Shown here piece by piece: positions 27,624-34,125 of a DNA stretch of 64,000 nucleotides (position 1 is the first letter of the stretch; the number at the start of each line of letters is the position of its first letter). Origin of the DNA: JANYHF01 sp031367715 (GTDB lineage: Bacteria > Pseudomonadota > Alphaproteobacteria > Rhizobiales > Hyphomicrobiaceae); contig JANLQJ010000034.1 of assembly GCA_031367715.1 (NCBI GenBank), positions 1-64,000 on the forward strand, read 5' to 3'. Below the pieces are notes generated by a model, which saw nothing but the letters and a program-made list of their open reading frames with translations, was not told the DNA's origin and searched no databases. A program made the position numbers and the translations under genes.

Positions 27624-27707
27624 CCAGAGCCTGGCAGACGCCCCCCGTCCTCCCGCCAGTCTCTCGCCCGCGGCGCTTCCCCCCCGAAAGCCGCGGGCAT
27701 TTTTTTT
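27624..27707 (+). ncRNA. candidate GsrN-like small RNA with C-rich loop
   Basis: Between two strong signals, an EcfG-like promoter and a perfect terminator, lies about 84 bases with no coding frame. The first hairpin pairs CTGGC (27631-27635) with GCCAG (27655-27659) and exposes an all but pure C loop with CCCCCC and TCCTCCC. The second hairpin pairs CCCGCGGC (27667-27674) with GCCGCGGG (27690-27697), again with a C-rich loop, and is followed by eight T residues (27700-27707). This two-hairpin layout with an anti-Shine-Dalgarno loop resembles GsrN, the sigma-T-dependent stress sRNA of Caulobacter. Orthology is inferred from shape and location, not from alignment. Confidence 0.7.
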
Positions 27708-27719
27708 GCGACTGCGGGG

Positions 27720-28529
27720 TCACGCGCTCGCCTGGTGCCGCCGCGGCAACTGCGCCCGCATGCCAAAGAACAGCGCCTGACTGATGACCGCGCGCACCAT
27801 GTTCGATTCGAACGGCTTGGTGATCAGGAACGTCGGTTCCGGCCGAATGCCGGTGAGCAGGCGTTCCGGAAATGCCGTAATGAAGATGACGGGGACATCG
27901 AACTCAAGCAGGATATCGTTCACGGCATCGAGCCCAGAACTGCCATCGGCCAGCTGGATATCGGCAAGCACCAGCCCGGGGCGCTTTTGCCGCGCCGCCG
28001 CCACCGCTTCGCCGTGAGTTCGCGCCAGCCCCGTGACCCGATGCCCAAGCCCCTCCACCAGGCCCTCCAGATCAATCGCAATCAACGGCTCATCCTCGAT
28101 GATGAGAACGTCGGTCGCCACCTGTTCGGCGATTTCACGACCGGCCTGGCCAATCAAGTCGGACACTGTCGCGGCCGGCGCATTGAGGATCGAGGCAACT
28201 TGCGCACTCGTAAACCCCTCGACCGAGGACAGCAGGAAGGCCTGGCGTGGCAGAGGTGTGATCGATCCGAGGGTCCCATCCGTGACATGACCGTCAGGAT
28301 CTTCGCTCGACGCTCCGCGGTTCAGTTCAACCGAGTTCCACACTTTCAGGAAATTCCGGTACAGGGCAACGCGCGGTTCGACATCGGCAGGAAAACTCTC
28401 AGGCGCCACAACCAACGCCTCAAGCACCGCCACCACGTACGCGTCGCCACCCTCCTGGCTGCCGGTCAGCGCGCGCGAAAAACGCCGCAGATATGGAAGA
28501 TGCGGCGCGATGCTCTCGGAAATTGACAT
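27720..28529 (-). CDS. phyR: PhyR, general stress response anti-anti-sigma response regulator
   Basis: The 269-residue protein has an N-terminal sigma-factor-like domain (about 1-130, IAPHLPYLRRFSRALTGS, LLSSVEGFTSAQVASIL) and a C-terminal receiver domain (about 138-260) with acidic pocket IEDEPL, phosphorylation site Asp190 in LVLADIQLADG, and lysine in ITKPFE. Phosphorylation exposes the sigma-like domain, which then captures NepR and frees EcfG. Start 28529 is chosen because PhyR proteins begin about six residues before IAPHLPYLRRF; an ATG at 28538 is possible. It is divergent from nepR-ecfG and has its own exact EcfG promoter. Confidence 0.97.
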   Translation of the reverse strand: MSISESIAPHLPYLRRFSRALTGSQEGGDAYVVAVLEALVVAPESFPADVEPRVALYRNFLKVWNSVELNRGASSEDPDGHVTDGTLGSITPLPRQAFLLSSVEGFTSAQVASILNAPAATVSDLIGQAGREIAEQVATDVLIIEDEPLIAIDLEGLVEGLGHRVTGLARTHGEAVAAARQKRPGLVLADIQLADGSSGLDAVNDILLEFDVPVIFITAFPERLLTGIRPEPTFLITKPFESNMVRAVISQALFFGMRAQLPRRHQASA

Positions 28530-28590
28530 GTCTTCCATCCTCACTGTTCGTCGCGTGCCGGGTGCGAGACCTCTCCCCCAACCAAGCCAA

Positions 28591-28615
28591 AACGCGGCAG
28601 GGCCAGATTGGTTCC
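28591..28615 (-). promoter_or_regulatory. EcfG promoter of phyR
   Basis: On the minus strand GGAAC (28615-28611), 16 bases, CGTT (28594-28591): exact consensus, giving a leader of about 55 bases. It stands back to back with the nepR-ecfG promoter, only 8 bases apart. Confidence 0.9.
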
Positions 28616-28623
28616 ATGCCGAC

Positions 28624-28648
28624 GGAACCTTTCATGAGGTAGTGCGTT
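28624..28648 (+). promoter_or_regulatory. EcfG promoter of nepR-ecfG
   Basis: GGAAC (28624-28628), 16 bases, CGTT (28645-28648): exact consensus. It gives positive autoregulation of ecfG together with its anti-sigma factor. The predicted leader is about 130 bases. Confidence 0.9.
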
Positions 28649-28692
28649 TTGCAAGCATGGTTGATCGGAAGCAAGGTAATTGGGAAGATGAT

Positions 28693-28760
28693 CGGCAGTG
28701 GGCTAGCAGGCTCGTCCTGGCAGCGCTTTGGGCGCGTCCGGCGTGACGAGCCCACTGCCG
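28693..28760 (+). other. structured leader of the nepR-ecfG mRNA
   Basis: A perfect 12-bp inverted repeat pairs 28693-28704 with 28749-28760. A second 8-bp repeat pairs 28709-28716 with 28745-28752. The right arms overlap at 28749-28752, so the two stems compete. The structure ends about 10 bases before the nepR ribosome site (GGGGAGGG). Confidence 0.55.
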
Positions 28761-28783
28761 AATTGTATGGGGAGGGACCTCCG

Positions 28784-29062
28784 ATGACCGTAGTGAGTGG
28801 GAAGCCGAAGCCGGGCGACGAACCAGCTGCGGCTGAGTCGGGAAAGCTTGATTCAGATCATGGCGGCAAAGATACCGATATGCAGATCTCTCGAGGAAAT
28901 GGTGTCGACGATCGCGGGCAGGTGCCGGTGGTTGGCGAAGACATCCAGAAGCATTTGGGGCGGAAGCTGAAGGCGTCCTATGACGAATTGGTCCGTCAGC
29001 CCGTCCCCGACAAGTTCCGCCAGCTCCTGGAGGAATTGGAGCGTCAGGAGAAAAAGTTGTGA
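28784..29062 (+). CDS. nepR: NepR, anti-sigma factor of EcfG
   Basis: The 92-residue protein has a disordered acidic N-terminal half and the conserved NepR core HLGRKLKASYDELVRQPVPDKFRQLLEELE (about 62-90). NepR holds EcfG inactive until phosphorylated PhyR binds it. GGGGAGGG lies just before the ATG. Its stop overlaps the GTG start of ecfG (GTGA), so sigma and anti-sigma are translationally coupled. The N-terminal extension is longer than in some family members. Confidence 0.95.
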   Translation: MTVVSGKPKPGDEPAAAESGKLDSDHGGKDTDMQISRGNGVDDRGQVPVVGEDIQKHLGRKLKASYDELVRQPVPDKFRQLLEELERQEKKL

Positions 29063-29622
29063 ACGGAGCGCCGCAATCCCTGCGTGATGAGTTGGTGCGG
29101 TCCATTCCGAATCTGCGGGCGTTTGCCATGTCGCTGTGCGGAAATTCGGCGCGTGCTGATGACCTCGCGCAAGAGACCTTGATGAAGGCCTGGGACAAGT
29201 TAGCAACATTTGAGGAGGGGACGAACCTGAAGGCTTGGCTGTTCACGATCTTGCGCAACTTATTTTTTTCCGAGCAGCGCAAGCGCCGGCGCGAGGTCGA
29301 GGATGCCGACGGTCAACTCTCCGCGCGACTTGCGGTGCATCCCGAGCAACTTGGGCATATGGATGCTTGCGATTTTCTCGATGCCTTGCTGCAGCTCCCG
29401 ATCGAGCAGCGTGAAGCCCTGGTTCTGGTCGGCGCCGAGGGCTTTTCCTATGAAGACGTCGCCGCCATTTCCGGCTGTGCAGTGGGCACCATCAAGAGCC
29501 GCGTCAACCGCGCCAGGCAGCGCCTGACCGAAGTGCTCGGCTTGGCGAACGCATCCGATTTTGGCCCAGACCGTATGTCGCAAGCCGTGATCGCCCACGG
29601 GCCTCTGGTTCGGCACAAGTAA
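29059..29622 (+). CDS. ecfG: EcfG, general stress response ECF sigma factor
   Basis: The 187-residue sigma factor has region 2 (about 15-85: DDLAQETLMKAWDKLATFEEGTNLKAWLFTILRN) and region 4 (about 110-165: LPIEQREALVLVGAEGFSYEDVAAISGCAVGTIKSRVNRARQRL), the latter with the ECF15 helix-turn-helix. It recognises GGAAC-N16/17-CGTT, and nine exact sites lie in this window. It starts with GTG overlapping the nepR stop codon. With phyR and nepR it completes the core partner-switch; the sensor kinases are probably the HWE proteins nearby. Confidence 0.96.
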   Translation: MNGAPQSLRDELVRSIPNLRAFAMSLCGNSARADDLAQETLMKAWDKLATFEEGTNLKAWLFTILRNLFFSEQRKRRREVEDADGQLSARLAVHPEQLGHMDACDFLDALLQLPIEQREALVLVGAEGFSYEDVAAISGCAVGTIKSRVNRARQRLTEVLGLANASDFGPDRMSQAVIAHGPLVRHK

Positions 29623-29695
29623 CGCCAAACTGTTCCCGGTACCACCGCACGCGTCATTACATCGATGGGTTTTGTCCCGGCCCTGACAATGGCAC

Positions 29696-29720
29696 GGAAC
29701 CGAACGGTCGTTCGCACGTT
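29696..29720 (+). promoter_or_regulatory. EcfG promoter of the 45-residue protein gene
   Basis: GGAAC (29696-29700), 16 bases, CGTT (29717-29720): exact consensus. The predicted start is 30-35 bases before the ATG at 29759. Confidence 0.8.
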
Positions 29721-29758
29721 TACGTTGCATTGGTTGCGGCGTTCAATGGCGCGAGTTC

Positions 29759-29896
29759 ATGTCCCAGGTACCAAAATCTCAACGCGGACGCCGCCCGCTG
29801 GTGGCGGATTCGTTTCTGACCATTGTCGTCATCGCGCTTCTCGCACAATCTGCGGTGGGAGTGTCGATCTGGCTGTTCTATCTGACAACTTTATAA
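29759..29896 (+). CDS. 45-residue single-helix membrane protein, stress-regulated
   Basis: A short frame encodes a basic N terminus (SQVPKSQRGRRPLVADSF) and one strong transmembrane helix (LTIVVIALLAQSAVGVSIWLFYLTTL), ending at TAA. It is below the usual size limit for gene calling. Two things argue that it is real: the ideal single-span membrane composition and an exact EcfG promoter 39 bases upstream. The ribosome site is weak. I know no family. It lies between ecfG and another stress gene on the same strand. Confidence 0.6.
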   Translation: MSQVPKSQRGRRPLVADSFLTIVVIALLAQSAVGVSIWLFYLTTL

Positions 29897-29938
29897 CGGT
29901 TACTCATTGATCCTGATGGTTTTTTTTGTTGCTCTTCC

Positions 29939-29963
29939 GGAACTCTTGTCCGGCACGGGCGTT
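29939..29963 (+). promoter_or_regulatory. EcfG promoter of the 30033-31081 gene pair
   Basis: GGAAC (29939-29943), 16 bases, CGTT (29960-29963): exact consensus, giving a leader of about 63 bases. Confidence 0.87.
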
Positions 29964-30032
29964 ACCTCGGCAACACTTGCGCGGTTACGGCGATGCATCA
30001 ACCGCAACCCACCGCTAGCAAAGGAGTATGCC

Positions 30033-30482
30033 ATGAAGCGCATTTTGGCCCTCGCCTGCATCGTTACTGCCGTGGCGGCCTCTCCTGCAATGGCAATCAC
30101 TGACGATGAGTGCGCTGCTGCCTGGGCGCGCGCCGACGTCAACAAGGATGGCGTGGTCACGGTCGCGGAAGACAGCCAATACTTTGTGGCACTTCGGCTT
30201 GCGGGCAAGCCCATCGACGAAGGCAAACTGAGCTACGCCCGTTATCTAAGGAACTGCCAGACCGGCGTTTTAACCACAGCAGCTCCAGATGCTGTCGCCC
30301 CATTTGCCGGCGCCAACAGCTTCACTGAAAGCCAGGCCAGGGATCGGGCGGTTGCCGATGGCCTCACCAACGTGTCGTCGCTCCAAAAGGACGACAACGG
30401 TGTTTGGCGCGGCACCGCGACCAAAGGGTCGATCACCACAAGAGTTGCCGTCGACTACCAGGGTAACGTCGTCTTGCAATAG
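30033..30482 (+). CDS. secreted protein with an EF-hand-like loop
   Basis: The 149-residue precursor has a signal peptide (cleavage after PAMA, about residue 20). Near the start of the mature part, DVNKDGVVTVAED matches a calcium-binding EF-hand loop. The C-terminal half ends with GVWRGTATKGSITTRVAVDYQGNVVLQ, which resembles the periplasmic PepSY-like fold. AAAGGAG precedes the ATG. It is under an exact EcfG promoter and is followed after 23 bases by the YflT-like gene, so both belong to the stress regulon. Specific role unknown. Confidence 0.8.
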   Translation: MKRILALACIVTAVAASPAMAITDDECAAAWARADVNKDGVVTVAEDSQYFVALRLAGKPIDEGKLSYARYLRNCQTGVLTTAAPDAVAPFAGANSFTESQARDRAVADGLTNVSSLQKDDNGVWRGTATKGSITTRVAVDYQGNVVLQ

Positions 30483-30505
30483 TCCAGCATTGAAGGAGAA
30501 CGACC

Positions 30506-31081
30506 ATGCAAACCTACAGCAAAGTCTATGACAACTTCGCGCAAGCAGAACGCGCCGTTCTGGATCTCCAGGACGCAGGTGTTGCGTCGAACGACATCAG
30601 TCTTGTTGCCAACACGGGCGTAAAAGTGGTGCTGGCCGAAGATGACGATCTGGCGGCATTCGCAACCGGCGCTAGCCTCGGCTCGCTGGCCGGTGGTGGC
30701 GTGGGTCTCCTGACCGGTCTTGGCCTGATGGCAATCCCCGGGGTTGGTCCGGTGGTTGCAGCTGGCTGGCTAGCCAGCACTGCTGTCGGCGCAATTGCTG
30801 GGTCAGCGACGGGCGGACTGATCGGCGCCCTGGTCGGCACCGGGCTGCACGAAAATGACGCTTACCTTTACACCGAAGCTGTGCGTCGGGGCGGTAGCCT
30901 CGTGACCGTGCAAACGTCACTCGCGCCTGAACGGATCGAAGCCATCCTCAATCGCCACGGGCCAATCAATCCATGGGCGAGCCGTCAGGACTATGAGACC
31001 GCGGGTTGGAAGCAGTCCGATGCAAGTTTGCCTACCTATCAGCCCGAGCGCACAACACCCGAGCAAAGCCAACGCCTGTAA
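30506..31081 (+). CDS. general stress protein with YflT-like domain and glycine zipper
   Basis: The 191-residue protein starts with a YflT/general stress protein 17M-like domain (SKVYDNFAQAERAVLDLQDAGVASNDISLVAN). A hydrophobic Gly-rich glycine-zipper segment follows (about 58-115, GASLGSLAGGGVGLLTGLGLM and GAIAGSATGGLIGALVG), then a short second ferredoxin-like half (AVRRGGSLVTVQ) and a polar tail. The zipper could insert in or associate with membranes. Homologues are classic targets of EcfG-type stress responses. GGAG lies before the ATG and it is cotranscribed with the upstream gene. Confidence 0.82.
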   Translation: MQTYSKVYDNFAQAERAVLDLQDAGVASNDISLVANTGVKVVLAEDDDLAAFATGASLGSLAGGGVGLLTGLGLMAIPGVGPVVAAGWLASTAVGAIAGSATGGLIGALVGTGLHENDAYLYTEAVRRGGSLVTVQTSLAPERIEAILNRHGPINPWASRQDYETAGWKQSDASLPTYQPERTTPEQSQRL

Positions 31082-31113
31082 TTCGAGTTCGCCTGCGTCA
31101 CGACCGCACCGCC

Positions 31114-31138
31114 TCCGGCCGCCTGACTTGCGGCCGGA
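31114..31138 (+). terminator. hairpin after the YflT-like gene
   Basis: A perfect 9-bp stem TCCGGCCGC/GCGGCCGGA with a 7-base loop follows the gene by 32 bases. Only two T residues follow, so termination is plausible but not certain. Confidence 0.5.
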
Positions 31139-31223
31139 TTAGCCTTGCCGGCCATTCACAACAGCTGCAACTTCAACAATCATGCGCGATCAGAATATCG
31201 ATGCCCTGTCCCACTCTTCTTGC

Positions 31224-31248
31224 GGAACCAAATCGAAACTGAGGCGTT
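31224..31248 (+). promoter_or_regulatory. EcfG promoter of csbD
   Basis: GGAAC (31224-31228), 16 bases, CGTT (31245-31248): exact consensus, with a leader of about 75 bases to the ATG at 31329. Confidence 0.87.
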
Positions 31249-31328
31249 ATCGCTGTGAGCCCGGCAGCGCCAGTGCTCAGCCGTTACACTCACCCGCGAA
31301 ACATCGCGAGCCATGAAGGAGATATCTC

Positions 31329-31538
31329 ATGAACTGGGATCAGATCGCAGGCAATTGGAAGCAGATGGAAGGTAAGGTCAAGGAGAAATGGGGTAAGCTG
31401 ACGGATGACGACATCAGCGTCGCCGCCGGCAAGCGCGAGCAACTCGTCGGCACCGTCCAGAAGCGCTACGGCATCGCCAAGGACGCTGCGGAAAAGCAGA
31501 TCGACGAGTGGGCCCAGAGCACCAAGGACGCCCTGTAG
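31329..31538 (+). CDS. CsbD family stress protein
   Basis: The 69-residue protein is a complete CsbD domain: MNWDQIAGNWKQMEGKVKEKWGKLTDDD, then a helix QLVGTVQKRYGIAKDAAEKQIDEW. CsbD proteins are small, soluble, strongly stress-induced and of unknown biochemical function. AAGGAG lies 8 bases before the ATG. An exact EcfG promoter precedes it. A DUF3309 gene follows after 75 bases, with an inverted repeat between them at 31563-31595. Confidence 0.92.
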   Translation: MNWDQIAGNWKQMEGKVKEKWGKLTDDDISVAAGKREQLVGTVQKRYGIAKDAAEKQIDEWAQSTKDAL

Positions 31539-31613
31539 TCTTATCACCTCTGCACAAAATGCGCTCCATGGTCCGGTCCCTTCGGACTGTGGAGCCTCGC
31601 AGTTGAGGGTGCC

Positions 31614-31772
31614 ATGACGATTTCGACGATCCTCTTGATCATTCTTGTATTGGCACTGCTCGGTGCGCTCCCATCCTGGCCGCACAGCCGCGGTTGGGGT
31701 TACCGCCCGTCGGGTGTCCTCGGCACCATTGTGATCGTCCTCCTGATCCTTGTCCTGTTGGGACGGATTTAG
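31614..31772 (+). CDS. DUF3309 small membrane protein
   Basis: The 52-residue product matches the DUF3309 pattern end to end: ILLIILVLALLGALPSWPHSRGWGYRPSG, then a second helix ending LLILVLLGRI. It has two membrane helices joined by a short WPHSR-WGY loop. Function is unknown, but these proteins are widespread in alpha- and betaproteobacteria and often accompany stress genes. It is probably read through from the csbD promoter. Confidence 0.85.
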   Translation: MTISTILLIILVLALLGALPSWPHSRGWGYRPSGVLGTIVIVLLILVLLGRI

Positions 31773-32099
31773 CCGCAGCGACTGCGCTCAATTAAAAACA
31801 GCCGTCGAAAGATTTGACCACTTACTCTCATTCAGACTTGCAAATAGTGTCGGTCGGGGTTCACGGCGTGCAGCGCAAGCTGGGCGCACCCACGTGCAAT
31901 GTGCGTGCGTTGACAGGGTTGCTGCAAGCCGCCCCTACACCATGAGGCCTTTTCGTCCTAGCGCCAAGTCAGTCAGAAAAAACCGCCGCGACCCTCGAGC
32001 TTGCGTCCGGCAACAGGTCAAAAGAAACTTTGGGCGGTATAAACCCAGCTAACTGACGCAACCTAACTGAGCCTTGAAACACCAGGTGGAGAGTTCACT
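31773..32099. other. intergenic region upstream of dps
   Basis: No gene or EcfG promoter is visible. A GTATAA sequence near 32040 could be the -10 of the dps promoter; the same CGGTATAAACCCA 13-mer occurs at 17402, where no gene follows. I see nothing else of note. Confidence 0.35.
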
Positions 32100-32624
32100 A
32101 TGCAGCCGACACACAACACGCTTGCCGAAGCCATTCGGGCACAATCAATTGAACTGCTGAACAAGCATCTGGCCGCGGCTATTGATCTGCATGCACAGGT
32201 CAAGCAGGCGCATTGGAATGTGCGCGGACCTGGCTTCATTGCCATTCACGAGTTGTTCGACAAGGTCTCCGAGGCTGTCGAGGACTTCTCCGATCAGCTG
32301 GCCGAGCGCGCCGGCGGGCTCGGCGGCACGGCGCACGGCACGGTTCAGGTGGCAGCGGAACGCTCTTTCCTCATTCCCTACCCGCATGGCATCGCCGACG
32401 AGAAACAACACGTCTTTGCCGTCGCCGGCAGCCTCGCCGCTTTTGGCCAATCGGCCCGCGAAGCTATTGGCCAAGCGACGAAATTCGGTGATGTCGACAC
32501 GGCAGATCTGTTCACGGAAGTATCGCGCGGCATCGATCAGCAGCTATGGTTCGTAGAATCGCATCTGGCACCCAGGAGTGACGAGACGGCTGTCGCTGCC
32601 AAGCCCGTCACCAAGCCGCGCTAA
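32100..32624 (+). CDS. dps: Dps DNA-protection ferritin
   Basis: The 174-residue protein is a Dps-family miniferritin. The ferroxidase residues are in KQAHWNVRGPGFIAIHELFDKVSEAVEDFSDQLAERAGGLGG, with the histidine in the first helix and aspartate and glutamate in the second. Dps dodecamers bind DNA, oxidise Fe(II) with peroxide and store iron. A short C-terminal basic tail (KPVTKPR) may help DNA binding. GGAG stands about 8 bases before the ATG. Despite lying at the edge of the stress island it has no EcfG promoter in the preceding 320 bases. Confidence 0.93.
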   Translation: MQPTHNTLAEAIRAQSIELLNKHLAAAIDLHAQVKQAHWNVRGPGFIAIHELFDKVSEAVEDFSDQLAERAGGLGGTAHGTVQVAAERSFLIPYPHGIADEKQHVFAVAGSLAAFGQSAREAIGQATKFGDVDTADLFTEVSRGIDQQLWFVESHLAPRSDETAVAAKPVTKPR

Positions 32625-32715
32625 CCACGGCGAGCGGATTGAATGCCAGAGGGCCCATACGATTCGACGTTGAGTACAGACGGCCCAGGCGCCGGCACCC
32701 TTGGGCTGCGCCCCT

Positions 32716-32953
32716 GCATCGCGACCTGGGAAAACGAAGGCGGAGCGGTTTTTCTGTCCCCCGCTGCGGCTCATCCATTTTCGCACGCAGCGCGAACGAA
32801 ATCGAAGTGAACTTAGGATCCTTGGATGCCCCCGACCAACTGATGCCAACCTACGAAAGCTGGATCCTCTGTCGCAAGTCCTGGTTGCCGCCGTTTCCGC
32901 TCGCGAGACGATACGAACGAGATCGTGACGCCACGAGTCGCTTTGAGGAGTAG
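32716..32953 (+). pseudogene. frameshifted C-terminal fragment of a GFA-family protein
   Basis: One frame reads ASRPGKTKAERFFCP up to a run of five C (32758-32762). The next frame continues RCGSSIFARS and LGSLDAPDQLMPTYESW to the stop at 32953. Joined, they form the conserved FCPRCGS zinc motif and C-terminal half of GFA-family (glutathione-dependent formaldehyde-activating/CENP-V-like) proteins. One extra C in the run explains the break. The N-terminal half is absent. It is a relic unless the extra base is a sequencing error. Confidence 0.65.
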
Positions 32954-32996
32954 GTCACGCGCTCGATCGCGCGCATGAGGCCTGCGGCGGCGACCG

Positions 32997-34106
32997 TTAC
33001 TTCTTCCCCAGCGTTTTCACCTGATGGATGTCGAAGCCAAGCTCGGCCACCTGCCACCAGAAATAGCTGTCGTTGCGGAACTGCACCCAGTTGTCGAAGA
33101 TCTTTTTGTAGGCCGCGTTCTTGGCTGAGGTCTCGGCGTAGAGTTCGTCGGAGGCCTTGTGCGCGGCCTCCATCAGATCGGCGGGGAACGCCTTGAGCAC
33201 TGCGCCGGCCTTCAGCAGGCTGCGCAGGGCCGCCGGATTGCGCTGATCGTAGCGCGCGCACATGATCGAATTGGCCTGATGCGCGGCGGCGACCACGATC
33301 ACTTTGTAATTGGCCGGCAGGCTCTCCCATTTGGCGGTGCCGATGAACAGATGCAGCATGGCGCCGCCCTCCCACCAGCCCGGATAGTAGTAGTTCTTGG
33401 CCACCTTGTAGAAGCCGAGCTTCTCGTCGTCATAGGGGCCGACCCATTCGGCGGCATCGATGGTGCCCTTCTCCAGTGCCGAGTAGATTTCGCCGCCGGG
33501 GATCTGCTGGGCCACCACGCCGAGCTTGGCCATGACCTGACCGGCATAGCCGCCGATGCGCATCTTCAGGCCCTTCAGATCGGCGACCGACTTGAGCTCG
33601 TCGCGGAACCAGCCGCCCATCTGGCAGCCGGTGTTGCCCATCGGAATGGCGTGGATGTTGTAGGTCTTGTAGAACTCGTTCATCAGGTCGTTGCCGCCCC
33701 CTTCGAACATCCAGGCGTTCTGCATGCGGGCGTTGAGGCCAAACGGAATGGCGGTGCCGAAGGCGAAGGTCGGGTCCTTGCCGACATAGTAGTAGGACGC
33801 CGTGTGCGCCATTTCGACCGTGCCATCGGTGACGGCGTCGGCGGCCTTGAACGGCGGTGAGATCTCGTTGGCGGGAAACACCTGGATCTGGAATTTGTTG
33901 TCGGTCGCCTCCGCGACGATCTTGGAGAACACTTCGGCGGCGCCAAAGATGGTGTCGAGCGCCTTGGGAAAGCTCGAGGTGAGGCGCCATTTCAGTTCCG
34001 GCCCGGTCTGAGCGATGGCGGGGGAAGCGACGGCAACGCCTGCAGCGGCGCCGATGCCACCGGTGGCGCTGGCCTTCAGGAATTTGCGCCGATCGATCTT
34101 GGTCAT
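32997..34106 (-). CDS. TRAP transporter substrate-binding protein (DctP family)
   Basis: The 369-residue precursor has a twin-arginine-type signal (DRRKFLKASATGG with AIAQ cleavage), then a DctP-family binding fold: LKWRLTSSFPKALDTIFGAAEVFSK, MQNAWMFEGGGNDLMNE, GMKIR-like LKGLKMRIGGYAGQVMAKLG and AAEWVGPYDDEKLGF. It captures an organic acid in the periplasm for the TRAP permease. The WVGPYDDEKLGFYKVAKNYYYPGWWEGG region resembles TakP-type proteins that bind alpha-keto acids, a tentative substrate guess. It is the last gene of the dctQ-dctM-dctP operon, 19 bases after dctM. Confidence 0.92.
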   Translation of the reverse strand: MTKIDRRKFLKASATGGIGAAAGVAVASPAIAQTGPELKWRLTSSFPKALDTIFGAAEVFSKIVAEATDNKFQIQVFPANEISPPFKAADAVTDGTVEMAHTASYYYVGKDPTFAFGTAIPFGLNARMQNAWMFEGGGNDLMNEFYKTYNIHAIPMGNTGCQMGGWFRDELKSVADLKGLKMRIGGYAGQVMAKLGVVAQQIPGGEIYSALEKGTIDAAEWVGPYDDEKLGFYKVAKNYYYPGWWEGGAMLHLFIGTAKWESLPANYKVIVVAAAHQANSIMCARYDQRNPAALRSLLKAGAVLKAFPADLMEAAHKASDELYAETSAKNAAYKKIFDNWVQFRNDSYFWWQVAELGFDIHQVKTLGKK

Positions 34107-34125
34107 GAGGTTTCCTCCCTAAGCT

